A stretch of DNA of 64,000 nucleotides from Hyposmocoma kahamanoa (lineage: Eukaryota; Arthropoda; Insecta; Lepidoptera; Cosmopterigidae): the NCBI RefSeq assembly GCF_003589595.1, contig NW_020654748.1, positions 6,796,779 through 6,860,778 of the forward strand, read 5' to 3'. Numbering within the stretch: position 1 is the first letter of the stretch; each line of letters begins with the position of its first letter. The translations under genes and the position numbers were made by a program. The notes under the pieces are model-generated. The model had not been told where the DNA came from, did no database searches, and saw only the letters and a list, made by a program, of their open reading frames with translations. Of this stretch, positions 46,013-57,168 are shown piece by piece.

Positions 46013-46216
46013 ATAACGTACACACTCAACATAGCCCCGCACTAGGGAAACCCTGTGTCGGGTGCCATGGACACACACAGAGACAGCCACAAATGACACC
46101 CAACCTCACGAGAGAAATAAATGTAGGCTATGCAAATATTTCTCCCGGCTCAGGAATTGAACCTGGGACCTCTGCGTGGTAGTCTGGCATGGTAACCTTT
46201 AGGCCACGGACGCAGT
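46013..46216 (-). mobile_element. SINE-B copy
   Basis: Minus strand: GGCCTAAAGGTTACCATGCC (A box), CAGGTTCAATTCCTGAGCC (B box), TGTCCATGGCACCCGACACA tail part. Confidence 0.8.
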
Positions 46217-46227
46217 TGAAATACGTG

Positions 46228-46350
46228 AAGCCGCTGATTCGTTCCGTGGTTTGGTTGGAATAGCGTCTGGCACGGTATGCTAGGAGACGTCGGTTCGAAT
46301 TCGGCCAGGTCGAAGGAATTGTTCGATCTTTGTATTCATTTTTTTTTAAT
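46228..46350 (+). mobile_element. SINE-C copy
   Basis: GTTCCGTGGTTTGGTTGGAA (A box), TAGCGTCTGGCACGGTATGC, GTCGGTTCGAATTCGGCC (B box), then GTTCGATCTTTGTATTC and a T-run. Sandwiched between two SINE-B copies. Confidence 0.75.
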
Positions 46351-46351
46351 A

Positions 46352-46506
46352 AAAGACGCACACACTCAACATAGCCCCGCACTAGGGAAACCCTGTGTCG
46401 CGGGTGCCATGGACACACATAGACAACCACAAATTACACCCAGACTCACGAGAGAAATAAATGTAGGCCAAACATATATTTCTCCGGCCCGGGAATCGAA
46501 CCTGGG
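46352..46506 (-). mobile_element. SINE-B copy, 5' truncated
   Basis: Lacks the A box; retains CCAGGTTCGATTCCCGGGCC (B box) and the whole body on the minus strand. Confidence 0.75.
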
Positions 46507-47024
46507 ATTTTACCAACCAACCATTTTATGAGTTTACAAAGCTATATATGACAATTAATATATATATGGAAAAAAATTCTTAAATTGGTTACGCAGGGAA
46601 TTAAGCCCGGGACCTGCATATCCGTGCCCATAGTTCAAACCATTGACCATCAAGGTCGTCAGTAAGAATTTTGGCATGTTCTTTGAAACACAATTTGCAT
46701 AACTAAATAATTTTTACTTAACAATAAAAAAAAATTACCCTTTACAATTCCATGTTTGGAAAAACGTATCCTGGCTGTCTTAGTACGTAAAGTCGTTTTT
46801 GTTGCATTACACACTCGTTTAACCTGTACAAATGCTAGTGGGGACGTATTATGCCTTTACCTCAATTACATTTTATAGTTATAATGTTCTACTTATTATA
46901 CGTTCTTATTTAAAAGAACCTCTCAAAAATTAAAAGCTAACGTAATGACTTAACAGATTTCATAATATTTCATTATCAAATTGAGGTGGATGATGAAATA
47001 AATTAACCGAGCTAAAGTCCCGGG

Positions 47025-47165
47025 TAGCGCGAGGGGTGAGTGAGGGGGTGCGGGGTGGAGTCAGGTGGGCTCTGACGTCACATGCATGACGTCAACGCCG
47101 AGGGCGGGGCTCCGCGGCCGTCGACCGATCCTCCACGGCCAAAGCCCGACAAACCAACACTGCTC
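47025..47165. promoter_or_regulatory. CpG island with two tandem CREs and a GC box
   Basis: TGACGTCA at 47073-47080 and 47087-47094 (14 bp apart start to start) and GGGCGGGGC at 47102-47110, with CCGCGGCCG following. GC-rich over about 150 bp on AT-rich flanks. No exon with a good donor was found next to it on either strand; it lies 670 bp downstream of the minus-strand coding-like exon at 47.8-48.0 kb. Confidence 0.5.
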
Positions 47166-47489
47166 ACCCCGAACCTAACCTTATTTCATTCCTACAAAGC
47201 TTAAAATTCATGTGTAAAAAGGTTGCGTGTAACGGTTTTACGTCAAAAGTACTTGGATACAATTCTATAGATAAGAAAGAATACGGCGTGGTCTTTGAAA
47301 GAGGCTCTCATACCATTGCAGTTTGAAATGTTACAGTGAAGAAGTACTTGTAGACAAAGTTACGTTTAAATTTTCTCATAGCTGTACTCTTGTAATCGTA
47401 TGTTGGCTGAAGGGCAGATATTAATCTAACAACATTTTTGTTAAACGCAACAAAAAAGTTTCTAGTCATCTATCTAGCGGTGAGGTCAC

Positions 47490-47620
47490 AGACACTGGCT
47501 CATAATCCAATAGGATTAAAGGAATTTTTCTTTATGTTTGTTCCATATTTGTAACAATAATAATAAACTAGTGGAATGTTTTCACAAAAAAATATATGAA
47601 TGTCATAGTAGTAAAAACAT
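47490..47620 (+). mobile_element. SINE-C 3' fragment
   Basis: GGATTAAAGGAATTTTTCTT, AATAATAAACTAGTGGAATG, CACAAAAAAATATATGAATG match the tail at 53.9 kb. Confidence 0.45.
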
Positions 47621-47833
47621 CATGATATTCAGTAAATAATAAAATGCAGTTATCTATTAAGCTATAATTTTAAAATACATAAACATGCAGAATTGAAATA
47701 GTGCACCTAAGTTTGATTTTTTACTAAGCACCTGCGTTGCACTAACTATGGGGGTCATTGTACGAATACTTGGCGATAAAACTATCTTACTCTTAGTACC
47801 TAACACGCGCTTACATACATTTTGAGATACTTA

Positions 47834-48027
47834 CTCAGATTTAAATCTTTCATACTATCCTTGTTTTCGATACTATAATTGTTTCTAATAATGTCGTTAA
47901 CAACGCCATCTATCGTAAACTTATAGAACTCGGTCGCCTTCATTCGCTTGCATGAGGCAACCGATTTCGAGCTCATTCGTGGTTGCTTCGCTTCCATTTT
48001 AGTTCCTACACTTTCCCAACTTTTCAT
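47834..48027 (-). CDS. Candidate first coding exon, unidentified
   Basis: Minus-strand frame MKSWESVGTKMEAKQPRMSS, then SVASCKRMKATEFYKFTIDG, VVNDIIRNNYSIENKDSMKD, LNL. It ends at CTGA|GTAAGTAT (about 47834/47833), a near-perfect donor in phase 1. Without splicing it would stop at TAG shortly after (47800). A better initiator may be the inner ATG (context AAAATGG, MEAKQPR). Composition is mixed and soluble; I do not recognise the family. Phase 1 does not fit the dunce UCR1 exon, so it is a nested gene, an exon needing an intermediate exon, or a chance frame. Confidence 0.4.
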
Positions 48028-48646
48028 AAATGGCGCTGTACGGTATCTTCTCTCATTTACTAGAAAACACGGAACATGTAATAAAGAAACGAATTACTTG
48101 AGTGACGATGAGTCATAAAACGTTACATTTTGCAATTATTACCCATAAGAAACTATTCTAACCTTTCTAGCTTTACATTGATAGAAAGTACCTAACTGGC
48201 AATCACAATTTAAGCGGGAGCTAGGTTTAATTTATTCATCGGATTTGTTTAAATGAATAAATAATATAAATTTTACGTGCTTGTGGCAATAATAAAATTT
48301 GCTGGACATTCTAATTATACGTAATTTATCAGTGACCATTATCACAATTTATTTGCAGTGGTGTTGACTGTAATAAAATACCCAAACGAATCAATCTTAA
48401 ATTGAATATTATCCAACGGATAATTTGTTTAAATACAAAGTTATTTAACTTTCATAAACTTGTGTGACTGAAATTACATTCCTCTATTTATATTATTACT
48501 TGACGACCTCGGTATGTCAACGGATTGCTCCGTGAGCGCCAATTTCCTATTTGGGAAACATTTTCTAAATTTGTTCTGGTCTGGGTTTTCGGATAAAATT
48601 CCATTGCTCTGGTACTCATAGTAGGAACTTCTCTAGTTTGAGACTA

Positions 48647-48694
48647 GAGAAATTATAGGCACATGGCACTTGTCGACTTATGTGTCAGGGTGAC
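48647..48694 (+). mobile_element. SINE-A fragment
   Basis: GAGAAATTATAGGCACATGG through GTGTCAGGGTGACT; joined tail to tail with the next copy. Confidence 0.55.
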
Positions 48695-48697
48695 TGA

Positions 48698-49014
48698 TTT
48701 TACTAAGCAATGAGACGAATAAGTAGTGCGTCTGTTGGTAAGCGACACGCCTTAGCAGTTGCAGTGCCACTCAGTGCTTTAAATCGTAAAGATGTGAGGG
48801 CACTTCTTCTGCGCCCGTCACCGTGAGACATAAGTTCCATGAGCCTGTAATCTCACAAGCACCGTTACCCTTCAAAACCAGAACACAGTATGCTCACATT
48901 ACTGCTTGGCTTGCTTGACTACAGTAATGTGAGTATTACTGCTTAGTGTCAGAAATAGGTAAGATGGCAGTACTTACTGGACGAACTCTTTCACAAGAAG
49001 CTCTACTGCTACTA
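48698..49014 (-). mobile_element. SINE-A copy, full length with small internal duplication
   Basis: Runs to CTCTACTGCTACTAAA. The CTCACATTACTGCTTGGC block is partly repeated (48890-48950). Confidence 0.75.
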
Positions 49015-50260
49015 AATTTAAAACAACTTATATCCGTAACAGATACCATAAATATTCATGCAAAAAAAAAGATTCGGGCCTATAGTTGTGTAGGTACACT
49101 TTTAAGCATGTTTGAGTAAAAGACCGTTTCGTAAATAAATATCGTTAATGTAAGAATATTTTTCATACCTTCCCAAACCCACGTCCACCCGGACGAAATC
49201 CATGAATTTAAAACTAGTTCGCCTCATGTGTTATAAACTTTTCCTTTTGCCGAAGAAATGAGCATCAAATAACACAAAATAGGTTTGTGGAAAGAATGAG
49301 GAAAAGTAAAGGTTGGAAGTTTTCATACGAAAGGAATTAAGAACACGAGAATATCTTTATCTGAATTCAGATCAGATTCAGATTTCGTTAGAGTATATTT
49401 ACACAAACGTGATAGAAATGCGAACAAATATATCATCGTACCATTTTCTCCAATTTTCCTAATGTACGAATGAGTACATGTGTACTCTCTAGTCCGTATT
49501 ATAGGTACGTATATATCGATGCCAAGAGGTAGCAGATATCTCAGTTTTGTGATATTCAAAAAGGCCTTTGGTATAAATATGAATGTGTGTTGCGGTTCAG
49601 TGATTACTTGTTACGAAGATGAATTGACTTCGTGATTCCCGCTTACATTCAAAAACTTCTCATGGCGTCATGTTCTTGCTGTCGTGTCGAGGCTTCTTTT
49701 ATTCTTAAATATTTTTAATTTTTAAATTATATAGACTTTGAATGACGCGATGGTTGCCATTTTTATGATGAGATTGTGGCAAAAAATCTACGTTAAAGCC
49801 TTCCCTCGTGCAGGTGTTTGGGCCCGAGGAGCACACCAGCAAATGCTGTACCTCAGTCACATTGGGTTAGACTAATACCCTGAAACTGGGTCCACAAGCG
49901 GACGGTCTCTAGTGTAGACTTAGAGAAATGAAAATGCAAAAGGCTCGGTCACAAGAAATAATAAAAAAAAAGGAAAAGAAAGCTTGTAACAAATAATAAA
50001 ATGAAATAAAAAAGATACAATTATTATAAGACACTTTCTATAAAACTAAATAACACAATACACAATACTCACACCAAAAGGACCTACGTAAATATTTTTA
50101 ATAGTAATCGACGTAAAGTTTTACAATAACGAAATGAAGGTTATTTGTGATTTACGGGCACGTCTTCTCGTTTCAAAAATATTGATAGCAGTGACGACGG
50201 TTAAATGAAATGTCAGAATAGTGAAGAACAATGGAATTCCAGAAGAAATCAAAATTTTTA
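49015..50260. other. Intron with no recognised feature
   Basis: AT-rich; a GC-moderate patch at 49795-49920 shows no convincing open frame with splice sites on either strand. Confidence 0.45.
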
Positions 50261-50269
50261 AAATAAATG

Positions 50270-50370
50270 GTCATGCACTAGAAAAGAGGATGATATAAAG
50301 GTGGGATGACAATGAAGGAGATCAGCATCGTCACAAGTCTTAAAGGAGTATGGCGTAGAATGGAATAAGG
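50270..50370 (+). pseudogene. RTE-type LINE ORF2 C-terminal relic
   Basis: GGTGGGATGACAATGAAGGA-GATC and GGAGTATGGCGTAGAATGGA correspond, with frameshifts, to the RWxDDI...W...EEA motif at the end of RTE-type ORF2. Broken. Confidence 0.4.
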
Positions 50371-50394
50371 CGGTGTACGTGTTCCACACATATA

Positions 50395-50560
50395 TAGAGT
50401 AACATCTTCTCTCCCCGTCTTCCCCGACTCACCATCAGACTCGCGGAAGAAAACGAAAGCGCCTCCATGAATTTGAAGTGAGGAGAGAGAACGCCGACAG
50501 GTTTTAGTCGGTAGGAGTCGTCCATAACCTTTCGGCTCCTTCGGGCAAAGCGTATCCATG
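50395..50560 (-). mobile_element. LINE-like 3' segment
   Basis: Minus strand: CCCGAAGGAGCCGAAAGGTT, GGACGACTCCTACCGACTAA, CCTGTCGGCGTTCTCTCTCC, a block I recognise as recurrent in lepidopteran repeats. Produces a fortuitous 93-codon frame. Confidence 0.4.
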
Positions 50561-51118
50561 AAGATTAGCTGAAGTTAAAAAGAAAAAGTTCCCCGATCCC
50601 CCATTTTCACATCTTGTTTCTACAGTGACCTAAATGGGATGTTGGTTATGCAACTTCCATAGGGGCCACAGGCAGGTCACGTCCTGGTGGTAGTTGCTGA
50701 AATCAGGTCCTATGAGTCTCAAAGAAAGACAGGTAATGTCACAAAAAGAAGTTGGTATATTTCCTGACAAAAAGACTATTCTGTCTTTCCCAATAAGTTT
50801 CCTATTGAGTTACAAGTCAAGTTAATACGTTAAAACCTTCTCGAATATTGTTGTTACAATTTATATCCGTATTCATTAGCTTTATCTTATTGTTGCTCCC
50901 GAAGCAATCTTGTACACTTGTTCTCGTAAATAAAAATGAAAAGTTACTATGTCATGCGGAAATTGCATTGAAGTACTGTAACACAATAACTTTACAACAG
51001 TTCCGAAGTATACTGCTAGTTATCATTGGCATAGAAAACGCAATTTCTGAATAGCGATGTTAAGATTTTACCTAATGTATTAATCTGTCACTAGTATTTT
51101 GTATGAGATTGATCTGAT

Positions 51119-51660
51119 CTATTCTTCTATTTGCGTATAGTTATAGTTGACCGATTCAACGATTGCATTTCTACGGTTATCCTCATTATTATGGAAGCGT
51201 TTCGAACTCACGCCCATCTTTCGGGACAAGTTACGAGAGCACATCAGAGCGAGTGTCTTTTTGCAAGATTCGCACCCATCGGGACTTGTCGCGGACTCTA
51301 CGCCGCGCTTGCATCCAACGGGACGAATCCCTTTTATTGGACATACTTGTATTATAGGTGTATTGCAAGCTTCTGTACAATAAACCAAGTCTTCTTCACC
51401 AAATTTCGTCGTTTGATTCCTGGAGGTAGTAAGGACCAGCTAGCCAAGTAAACCTCTACCACCATCTACACCCCCTCCTACTACAGTACTAATAAAAGGT
51501 CTGCTTTGAGACGGTAATATAATAGAATCATATTTTGTGTTTGTATGATTGCTAAATGTGGGTATTCTATGATTTGTATAAAAGCAAAAGCACGTGATTT
51601 TCAACAGTGAGCTGCTTACGATAAAAACGGTTCAAAATATCAAGCTGGTGTAAAGTATAT
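51119..51660 (-). pseudogene. Cysteine-rich ORF with one in-frame stop, possible nested gene
   Basis: The minus-strand frame is open from about 51655 to TAG at 51119, except for one TAG near 51447. The left part reads FSNHTNTKYDSIILPSQSRP then FISTVVGGGVDGGRGLLG. After the stop come TKFGEEDLVYCTEACNTP, IIQVCPIKGIRPVGCKRGVE, SATSPDGCESCKKTLALMCS and a polar tail ending NYNYTQIEE. The pattern C-x3-C-x8-C-x8-C-x13-C-x2-C with DGCESC recalls antistasin-type protease-inhibitor domains, weakly. CTACCTCCAG at about 51430 is a possible acceptor that would skip the stop. There is no starting Met or signal peptide in frame. It is either a last exon of a nested secreted-protein gene or a pseudogene. Confidence 0.35.
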
Positions 51661-51901
51661 GTTTGTGACTGCATTTGTTTCATCAACAAATTAATTGTAC
51701 CCCAAATTGAGCTCAGCGATTTTCATAACAAGTGGTATATCAATCGGTTCATAAACATTCTTTATAATATATTATATTAATCAAATCAAATCAACGAAAT
51801 ATTCTTACTAAGCAGTTAGATATTTCGGCTTTTCTGTGAACATTCCCTTTTAGCGTAGCACTGACAATTTCTTGAATAGAAAAAGAGGTAAAAACAATAA
51901 T

Positions 51902-52096
51902 ACAGGTTGTCCAGTACAAGTTGAAATGTTTTAAAGTTTCGGTCATGACTCGTAAGCAATATGTTTCATGGGACTATTTTCGGGAATTTTGCAATACACA
52001 ATTTCGTTTACTACTACTATAAATACATAGAAAAATGTAATCTATTTCAATGAATTCTTTTAAGTAGTTGCATAATTTATTGGACACCCTATATAG
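51902..52096. mobile_element. Mariner-like MITE
   Basis: TACAGGTTGTCCAGTACAAG at the left and, complementary, TATAGGGTGTCCAATAAATT at the right: the CAGGGTGTCC-type ends and TA flanks of mariner/Tc1 elements. 195 bp, non-coding. Confidence 0.6.
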
Positions 52097-52659
52097 TGTA
52101 GAGTTCTCTTTTCCTTTCACGAACGATGAAACCGAGATAAATCCTGATAAGAACTTTTAAAAAGCTGACCAAGACTTTAATCTTGAGAAAAGCTTTTGTC
52201 AAAGCTTCTTTAAGGAGATACAAAAAAATATGTCATCATAGTTCCCACATAAGCCTCGTTTATGATATCTACGCAATTAGTAACAATACACAATTCTTCA
52301 AAAGGGTCATAAGTAACTTAAGACTACTGAACCAAATTTTTGGTCTTTAATGTTTAGACGAGACGGCTTGAGAGATAATATAATATACATATTTTTTTCT
52401 TGGTTATGGATACAAACAATGTTGTTGCTATCGTAAGGACACTACTTTAGGATGTGTCTGTTTCAAAGTATATAATTATCACAATTGCAAATTTGGGTTT
52501 TCCCAATAAAAAGCAAAACAATTGAAAAATAAAATTGAAATAGAATGTTTTTGCTCCCTCAATTAATTATTTTAATGCCGCTTGTTGTACTCGGCTTTAT
52601 ATTTTGTAATATTGTTTTGTAATAATAGTTTAATTTTAATGAAAGGACTTTTAACACGA

Positions 52660-52950
52660 ACTTAAGGCCCCTTGTCATGCCTTAGGCGATTTAAAGCCAG
52701 CGCAAACTAACGGACGAGATGGCAGAGGATATTAAATTTATCAACGTATATTTTAAGCTACGCAACGTATATTTCAATGCTCTGAGACCGACCTCGGAGT
52801 ATCGAAGCGCATTTCTCTCTGCCGTATTGAAGATCATATTAGAGGATACCGGAGCGAGAGACGCCCAGGTTGAATAAGCCAGAGTAACGGCAAACGGTAG
52901 GGGAGAGGTTGCACAAGCAGAGGTGTACTTTTTAATCCCGCTCACTGGCA
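52660..52950. other. GC-richer block of uncertain origin
   Basis: Begins TTAAGGCCCCTTGTCATGCC and contains a tandem pair, AACGTATATTTTAAGCTACG and AACGTATATTTCAATGCTC. It supports only a repeat-derived minus-strand frame. Likely a TE remnant; no opposite end found. Confidence 0.3.
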
Positions 52951-53133
52951 CAGTTGTTGGTGAATATGTTCGAACAAATAGATCATCCTTATTCTCATAG
53001 ATCATCTACCCGAAAATTTGCATTAACACGTGCCTGTTTTTCTTATGCGAAAACTGATGTAAACAGCAAATCCCAACTACTCCAAAACTACTACTACAAA
53101 ACTTTCGACACAACCAACTCGTTCAAAATCAAC

Positions 53134-53410
53134 TTTTTTTGTAATAACTAAGTAAGTGACGGGACGAACAAGTCGTGCGCCTGATGGTAAGGCACACGCG
53201 TGTCCATAGCAGTTGTAGTACCACTCAGAGCTTTAAATCACAAAGATCTGAGGGGCACCGCCACTGCGCCTGACACCCTGATTGATAAGTTGACAAGCCC
53301 CATGTGCCTGTAATTTCACTAGCATCCTTGCCCTTCAAACTGAAACGCAGTAATGTTTACATTACTAGATTTCTCTAGACGAATTCTTTCACAAAGAGTT
53401 TTACTACTAC
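53134..53410 (-). mobile_element. SINE-A copy, nearly full length
   Basis: T-run, AGTGACGGGACGAACAAGTC through AGAGTTTTACTACTAC; small deletion in the GGCAGAAATAGG block. Confidence 0.8.
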
Positions 53411-53589
53411 GAGACTGCTACGATTTACAATGTGCAGCAATTGGAAAAGTTATGTATTTGGGAATAAACCAGGTGGCGAGCGTGAGGCTTTTCAAGGTAC
53501 GATGTACATTGAAATAACATAGTAGATATGTAAATAAAACTTTTTAACATAAGGAATTCCTCATTTTTTCTTGGGTGATGATTTTTCGA

Positions 53590-53757
53590 ATCAATGCAAA
53601 ATGTTATAATTATTAATACAAAGATCGAACACTCAGAAAAAACACTCAGAAAAAATTCCTTCGATCCGGTCGGATTCAAACCGACGTCTTCTTGCATACC
53701 ATGCCAGACGCTATACCAACTAAGCCACGGAACGAACCAACGGACCTCACGAATTTC
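53590..53757 (-). mobile_element. SINE-C copy
   Basis: Minus strand: GTTCCGTGGCTTAGTTGG, TCTGGCATGGTATGCAAG, GTCGGTTTGAATCCGACCGG (B box), GAAGGAATTTTTTCTGAGTG. A 14-bp unit, AAACACTCAGAAAA, is tandemly repeated at 53634-53660. Confidence 0.75.
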
Positions 53758-53925
53758 TCTATGTGCTTGCGTTGTGTCTTTGTACTTGGTCTTTCAACGA
53801 CTTTTTAGTCGTAGCGCCATCTATGAGAAATCTATTGCAGATTTATCACCCAGTTAGTACCTTTACAGCTACCAGTCCTGGCGAGAGATGTCGCTATTCA
53901 TTGTATTAATTAAATTTTTATTGAA

Positions 53926-54105
53926 TCTCGATCTTTGTATTAATAATTATAACAAACTGGTGGAGTAATTTCACAAAAAATAATTGAATATCATAAAATT
54001 TAATCAATGCAAAATGTTTGTATTGTTTTGGATATTTGGCGAAAATATTGTAAAACTATTTATATTTACTTTGCTTTACGGGAAACTGCCTTATCACTTG
54101 CATAA
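53926..54105 (+). mobile_element. SINE-C 3' part
   Basis: TCGATCTTTGTATTAATAAT, ACAAACTGGTGGAGTAATTT, then TTGTAAAACTATTT and GGGAAACTGCCTTATCAC. Confidence 0.5.
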
Positions 54106-54110
54106 TAGGC

Positions 54111-54260
54111 TTTTTTATGATATCGAGTGACGGGACTAATAAGTCGTGCGCCAGGTGGTATGGAACCTACCCATAACCGTTGCAGTGCCATTCAGAACTT
54201 TAAATCGCTATGATCTGAGAAGCACTGCCACTGCGCCCTGAGACATTTTCCAAGTCCCAT
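54111..54260 (-). mobile_element. SINE-A copy, 5' truncated
   Basis: TTTTTTATGATATCGAGTGA through ATTTTCCAAGTCCCA. Confidence 0.75.
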
Positions 54261-54353
54261 TGTAGTGTATGCGGATTGTCTATGTTGTGTTGTTGTCTAT
54301 GTATTTGTTTCAAGCGCACACTTCGGGGCTGTCTTTTTTTATAATTTCAAGAG

Positions 54354-54822
54354 CTACATTCCTGTCCATAACAGTTGAAGTGCCACTCAGAGCTTTAATC
54401 CGGGTGCCGGGACGAACACGTCGTGTGGCGGTAAGCGACACGCTTGTCCATAGCAGTTACAGTGCCACGCAGAGCCTTAAATCACATAGATCTGAGGGGT
54501 ACAGCCACTGCGTCCGTCACCAATTTGTCAAGTCTCATTTAAAACCGGAACGCAATAATGCTCACATTAGTGCTTGACGGCAGAAATAGGAAAAGTGGCA
54601 GTGGCCGTGGCCGAACGGTTACCATGCTGGCCTGCCACGCAGAGGTCCTGTGTTCAATTCCCGGACAGGGTGAAATATTTGTATAGGCTACATTTATTTA
54701 TCTCTCGTGTGTTTGGGTGTAATTTGTAATTGTTCATATGTGTTTCCTTAGTGCTGGGCTATGGGTATGCGTTATTATTATTATTACTTCCCTAGACGAA
54801 CTCATTCACACGGAGGAGTTCC
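54354..54822 (-). mobile_element. SINE-A fragment plus copy, interrupted by SINE-B
   Basis: 54354-54404 is a fragment. From 54405 (GGTGCCGGGACGAACACGTC) a nearly complete copy runs to 54601 and resumes at 54786 (ACTTCCCTAGACGAACTC). The interruption is the SINE-B copy. Confidence 0.75.
54602..54785 (+). mobile_element. SINE-B copy inserted in SINE-A
   Basis: TGGCCGAACGGTTACCATGC (A box), TGTGTTCAATTCCCGGACAG (B box), body, (TTA)n tail. It sits between the GGCAGT and ACTTCCCT parts of the SINE-A consensus, so it is younger. Confidence 0.8.
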
Positions 54823-55188
54823 TCATAATTGTGAGCTGGCGGGCATAAGATTCTCTTCGATGCTTTCCACCACACCGTCCGCCAGTTTAAGCTGATCTTT
54901 AGGTCTGTTACTAAAGTAATTTAGTACAAACGCGGCTTTTATGAATAAAGAGAATACAAATATGTAAAACGATATCTGAAGTATCTAATGCGAAAATAAT
55001 TATTTGGTGTTACATGCGATAGAATATCATTTTAATAATATTCTAGAATATGATTATACATATGCTACTTCACTACGAATGGATGCCGCAGTAGAGATAG
55101 TGGAAGTAGTATTTTTAAGGATGTGGTAGGATTGCTTAAATAAACAGGTTAGAAATGAAATAATTATATAATTATAGGTTGTCAATAA

Positions 55189-55392
55189 CAATAATGATAA
55201 TAAAGCACACATTCATAGTCCTGCACTAGGGTAACCCTGTATCGTGGTAACCACAAATTACATCCAAACTCACGAGAGAAATAAATGCATGTAAGCCTTA
55301 CAAATATATTTTTCTCCGGCCCGGGAATCGCATCCGGGACCTCTGCATGGCATTCCAGCGCGGTAATCGTTCGGATACGGAGACAGTTAAGC
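55189..55392 (-). mobile_element. SINE-B copy
   Basis: B-box region GGTCCCGGATGCGATTCCCG and body GTGAGTTTGGATGTAATTTG on the minus strand; A box diverged (CCGAACGATTACCGC); (ATT)n tail. Confidence 0.75.
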
Positions 55393-55399
55393 CTCGGAG

Positions 55400-57165
55400 G
55401 AGAAATTAGTGTTACGAAAATAAATATCACATCCAGCCCCACAAACCTCCCTCACATTGTTCGAATATTTACATAAATGTTTCATTCGTCGTGTTTTAAA
55501 ATGAAAAATAAATATAGGCTTTTTGTACTTCAAACAAGGTGATATTTTGCCCACCAATTGCCCGGTGGCTTTTAAATTTGGCCGAGGCCCCCAGTAAGCA
55601 GCTTTTATCCTGCAAATTTATTACCACAGGTAGCAATATTATTGTACAGGCCGGCCTGGTATAAATGAGACTTTTGTGCACTTTACGCCTACGCTTGAAT
55701 TGGCCACTTTCATGTGGTGGTTGGTAAAGTGTAGTCCATATTAATTTAAAAAAATTGCACAGCGAGAAATCTTTCAGAGTTTACGCTTTCAGAACTTACG
55801 CCAGTTCAAGTTAATCTCGGTTCAATTTCCTTTTAAGTAAGTAATTTACTTGTGCTAAGTGTGCCGCTTTTCCACATTACAAAAAGGTAAAACGGGGAGT
55901 ATTAAGTATTTTGAGTAGTACAAGTTGAAAAGTAAGTAAGTTTAAAAGTAGTACAATTTATTTTACTTAAAATTAAAATGTAAGGTGTGTGTGTTAGAAC
56001 GAGTGTGATGATATATGGATGTGAGTGTGAGTGAAAGAGAGAAGTATAAGTAAGTGTAATGATGAATATACGTATGAGTATCAGAGTTACAAAGTAAAGG
56101 TGTAAAGTAGCCGGTGATATATATACCATAGATAATGCATGAAAAATTGTATGTTATTGTCTGGGCGAAACAAAGTTAACAATATAATTGTAAGGACTTT
56201 GTTGCTATGGATTGAGCAAATAAAATTACTTGAAACACCTTTTGAAGTGTGTATGTATATGTGTGTAGGTATTGTAAGTTCAAGTACAATTCAGTTATAA
56301 TAAAGGTCTGAGGTAAGTAATGCGTGTGAGCAGCTTAGGTACGATGGCAGAATGTTACGAGGAAGGAGCCAGCCTAGCAGCGCTGGAATTTTAAAATACT
56401 CGTAATAACGTAATCTACACTATGTGTACCAGTGAAACGAAGTTAACTACTAGAGCAAGACTAAAAAGACCCTAAAGATTAGCTTTTTGGGAATTTAGAA
56501 ACAAATCGTTTAGTAAATCGATCCCGCCGGAAATCGAACACGAATCTCCTGATTAAGCACTATAGGTGCTACCGCTAGACCACTTATATCTGGACGTCAT
56601 TATGTAAATCGACTCATCCGAAGAACAGAGTCTGATGTGATTATACAGCGAAAATGTGATAAATACATAATCTCGTTATTCAAAATAAGGCCAATCGATA
56701 GGTATGTGAATTTTTATATCTTATTTCGTTTCGGAAATATAAAATCGAACAACAGTCGATCTGATACCCACAGCGCTGAACAACAAACGAAATGTACAAT
56801 GTTCAAAAAACAGTCTTACACATACGCCTTTGTTCTACGGATGAGTCGATATATATACACAATGCGAAGAGTCTTGAGTACGTCTAAAAGTAGGTAAACG
56901 CGAAGAATCTCTAAAAATGTAGGAAAAATTCAGCAAATAAGTGAATCACAAATTGTGACACTATAAAGAATTCTGACTGCAATCGGATTTCGTTCATTCG
57001 TATTCACAAGCCGCATTGTCGATAGATTCGAATCTTCCCAATGCTCTGATTTCACAGCAATACCGGTTTTTGTGAGGCTTTTATTACAATGTCAAAAGGC
57101 TCCAACATAGGCAAATGAATGACGAACAAACGCTTTGGCATATTGGATTTTTGAAGACACATCGG
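55400..57165. other. Intron with little recognisable content
   Basis: AT-rich. 55900-56100 is GTGA/GTAA-rich low complexity. 56519-56592 (minus) has a tRNA-like head (GTGGTCTAGCGGTAGCAC and GTGTTCGATTTCCGG) that does not fold into a full cloverleaf and is probably a SINE remnant. Confidence 0.4.
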
Positions 57166-57168
57166 AAG

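Noticed and set aside
56519..56592. tRNA-like sequence on the minus strand
   Set aside because: B box and a possible A box, but no consistent anticodon and acceptor stems; likely a SINE remnant.
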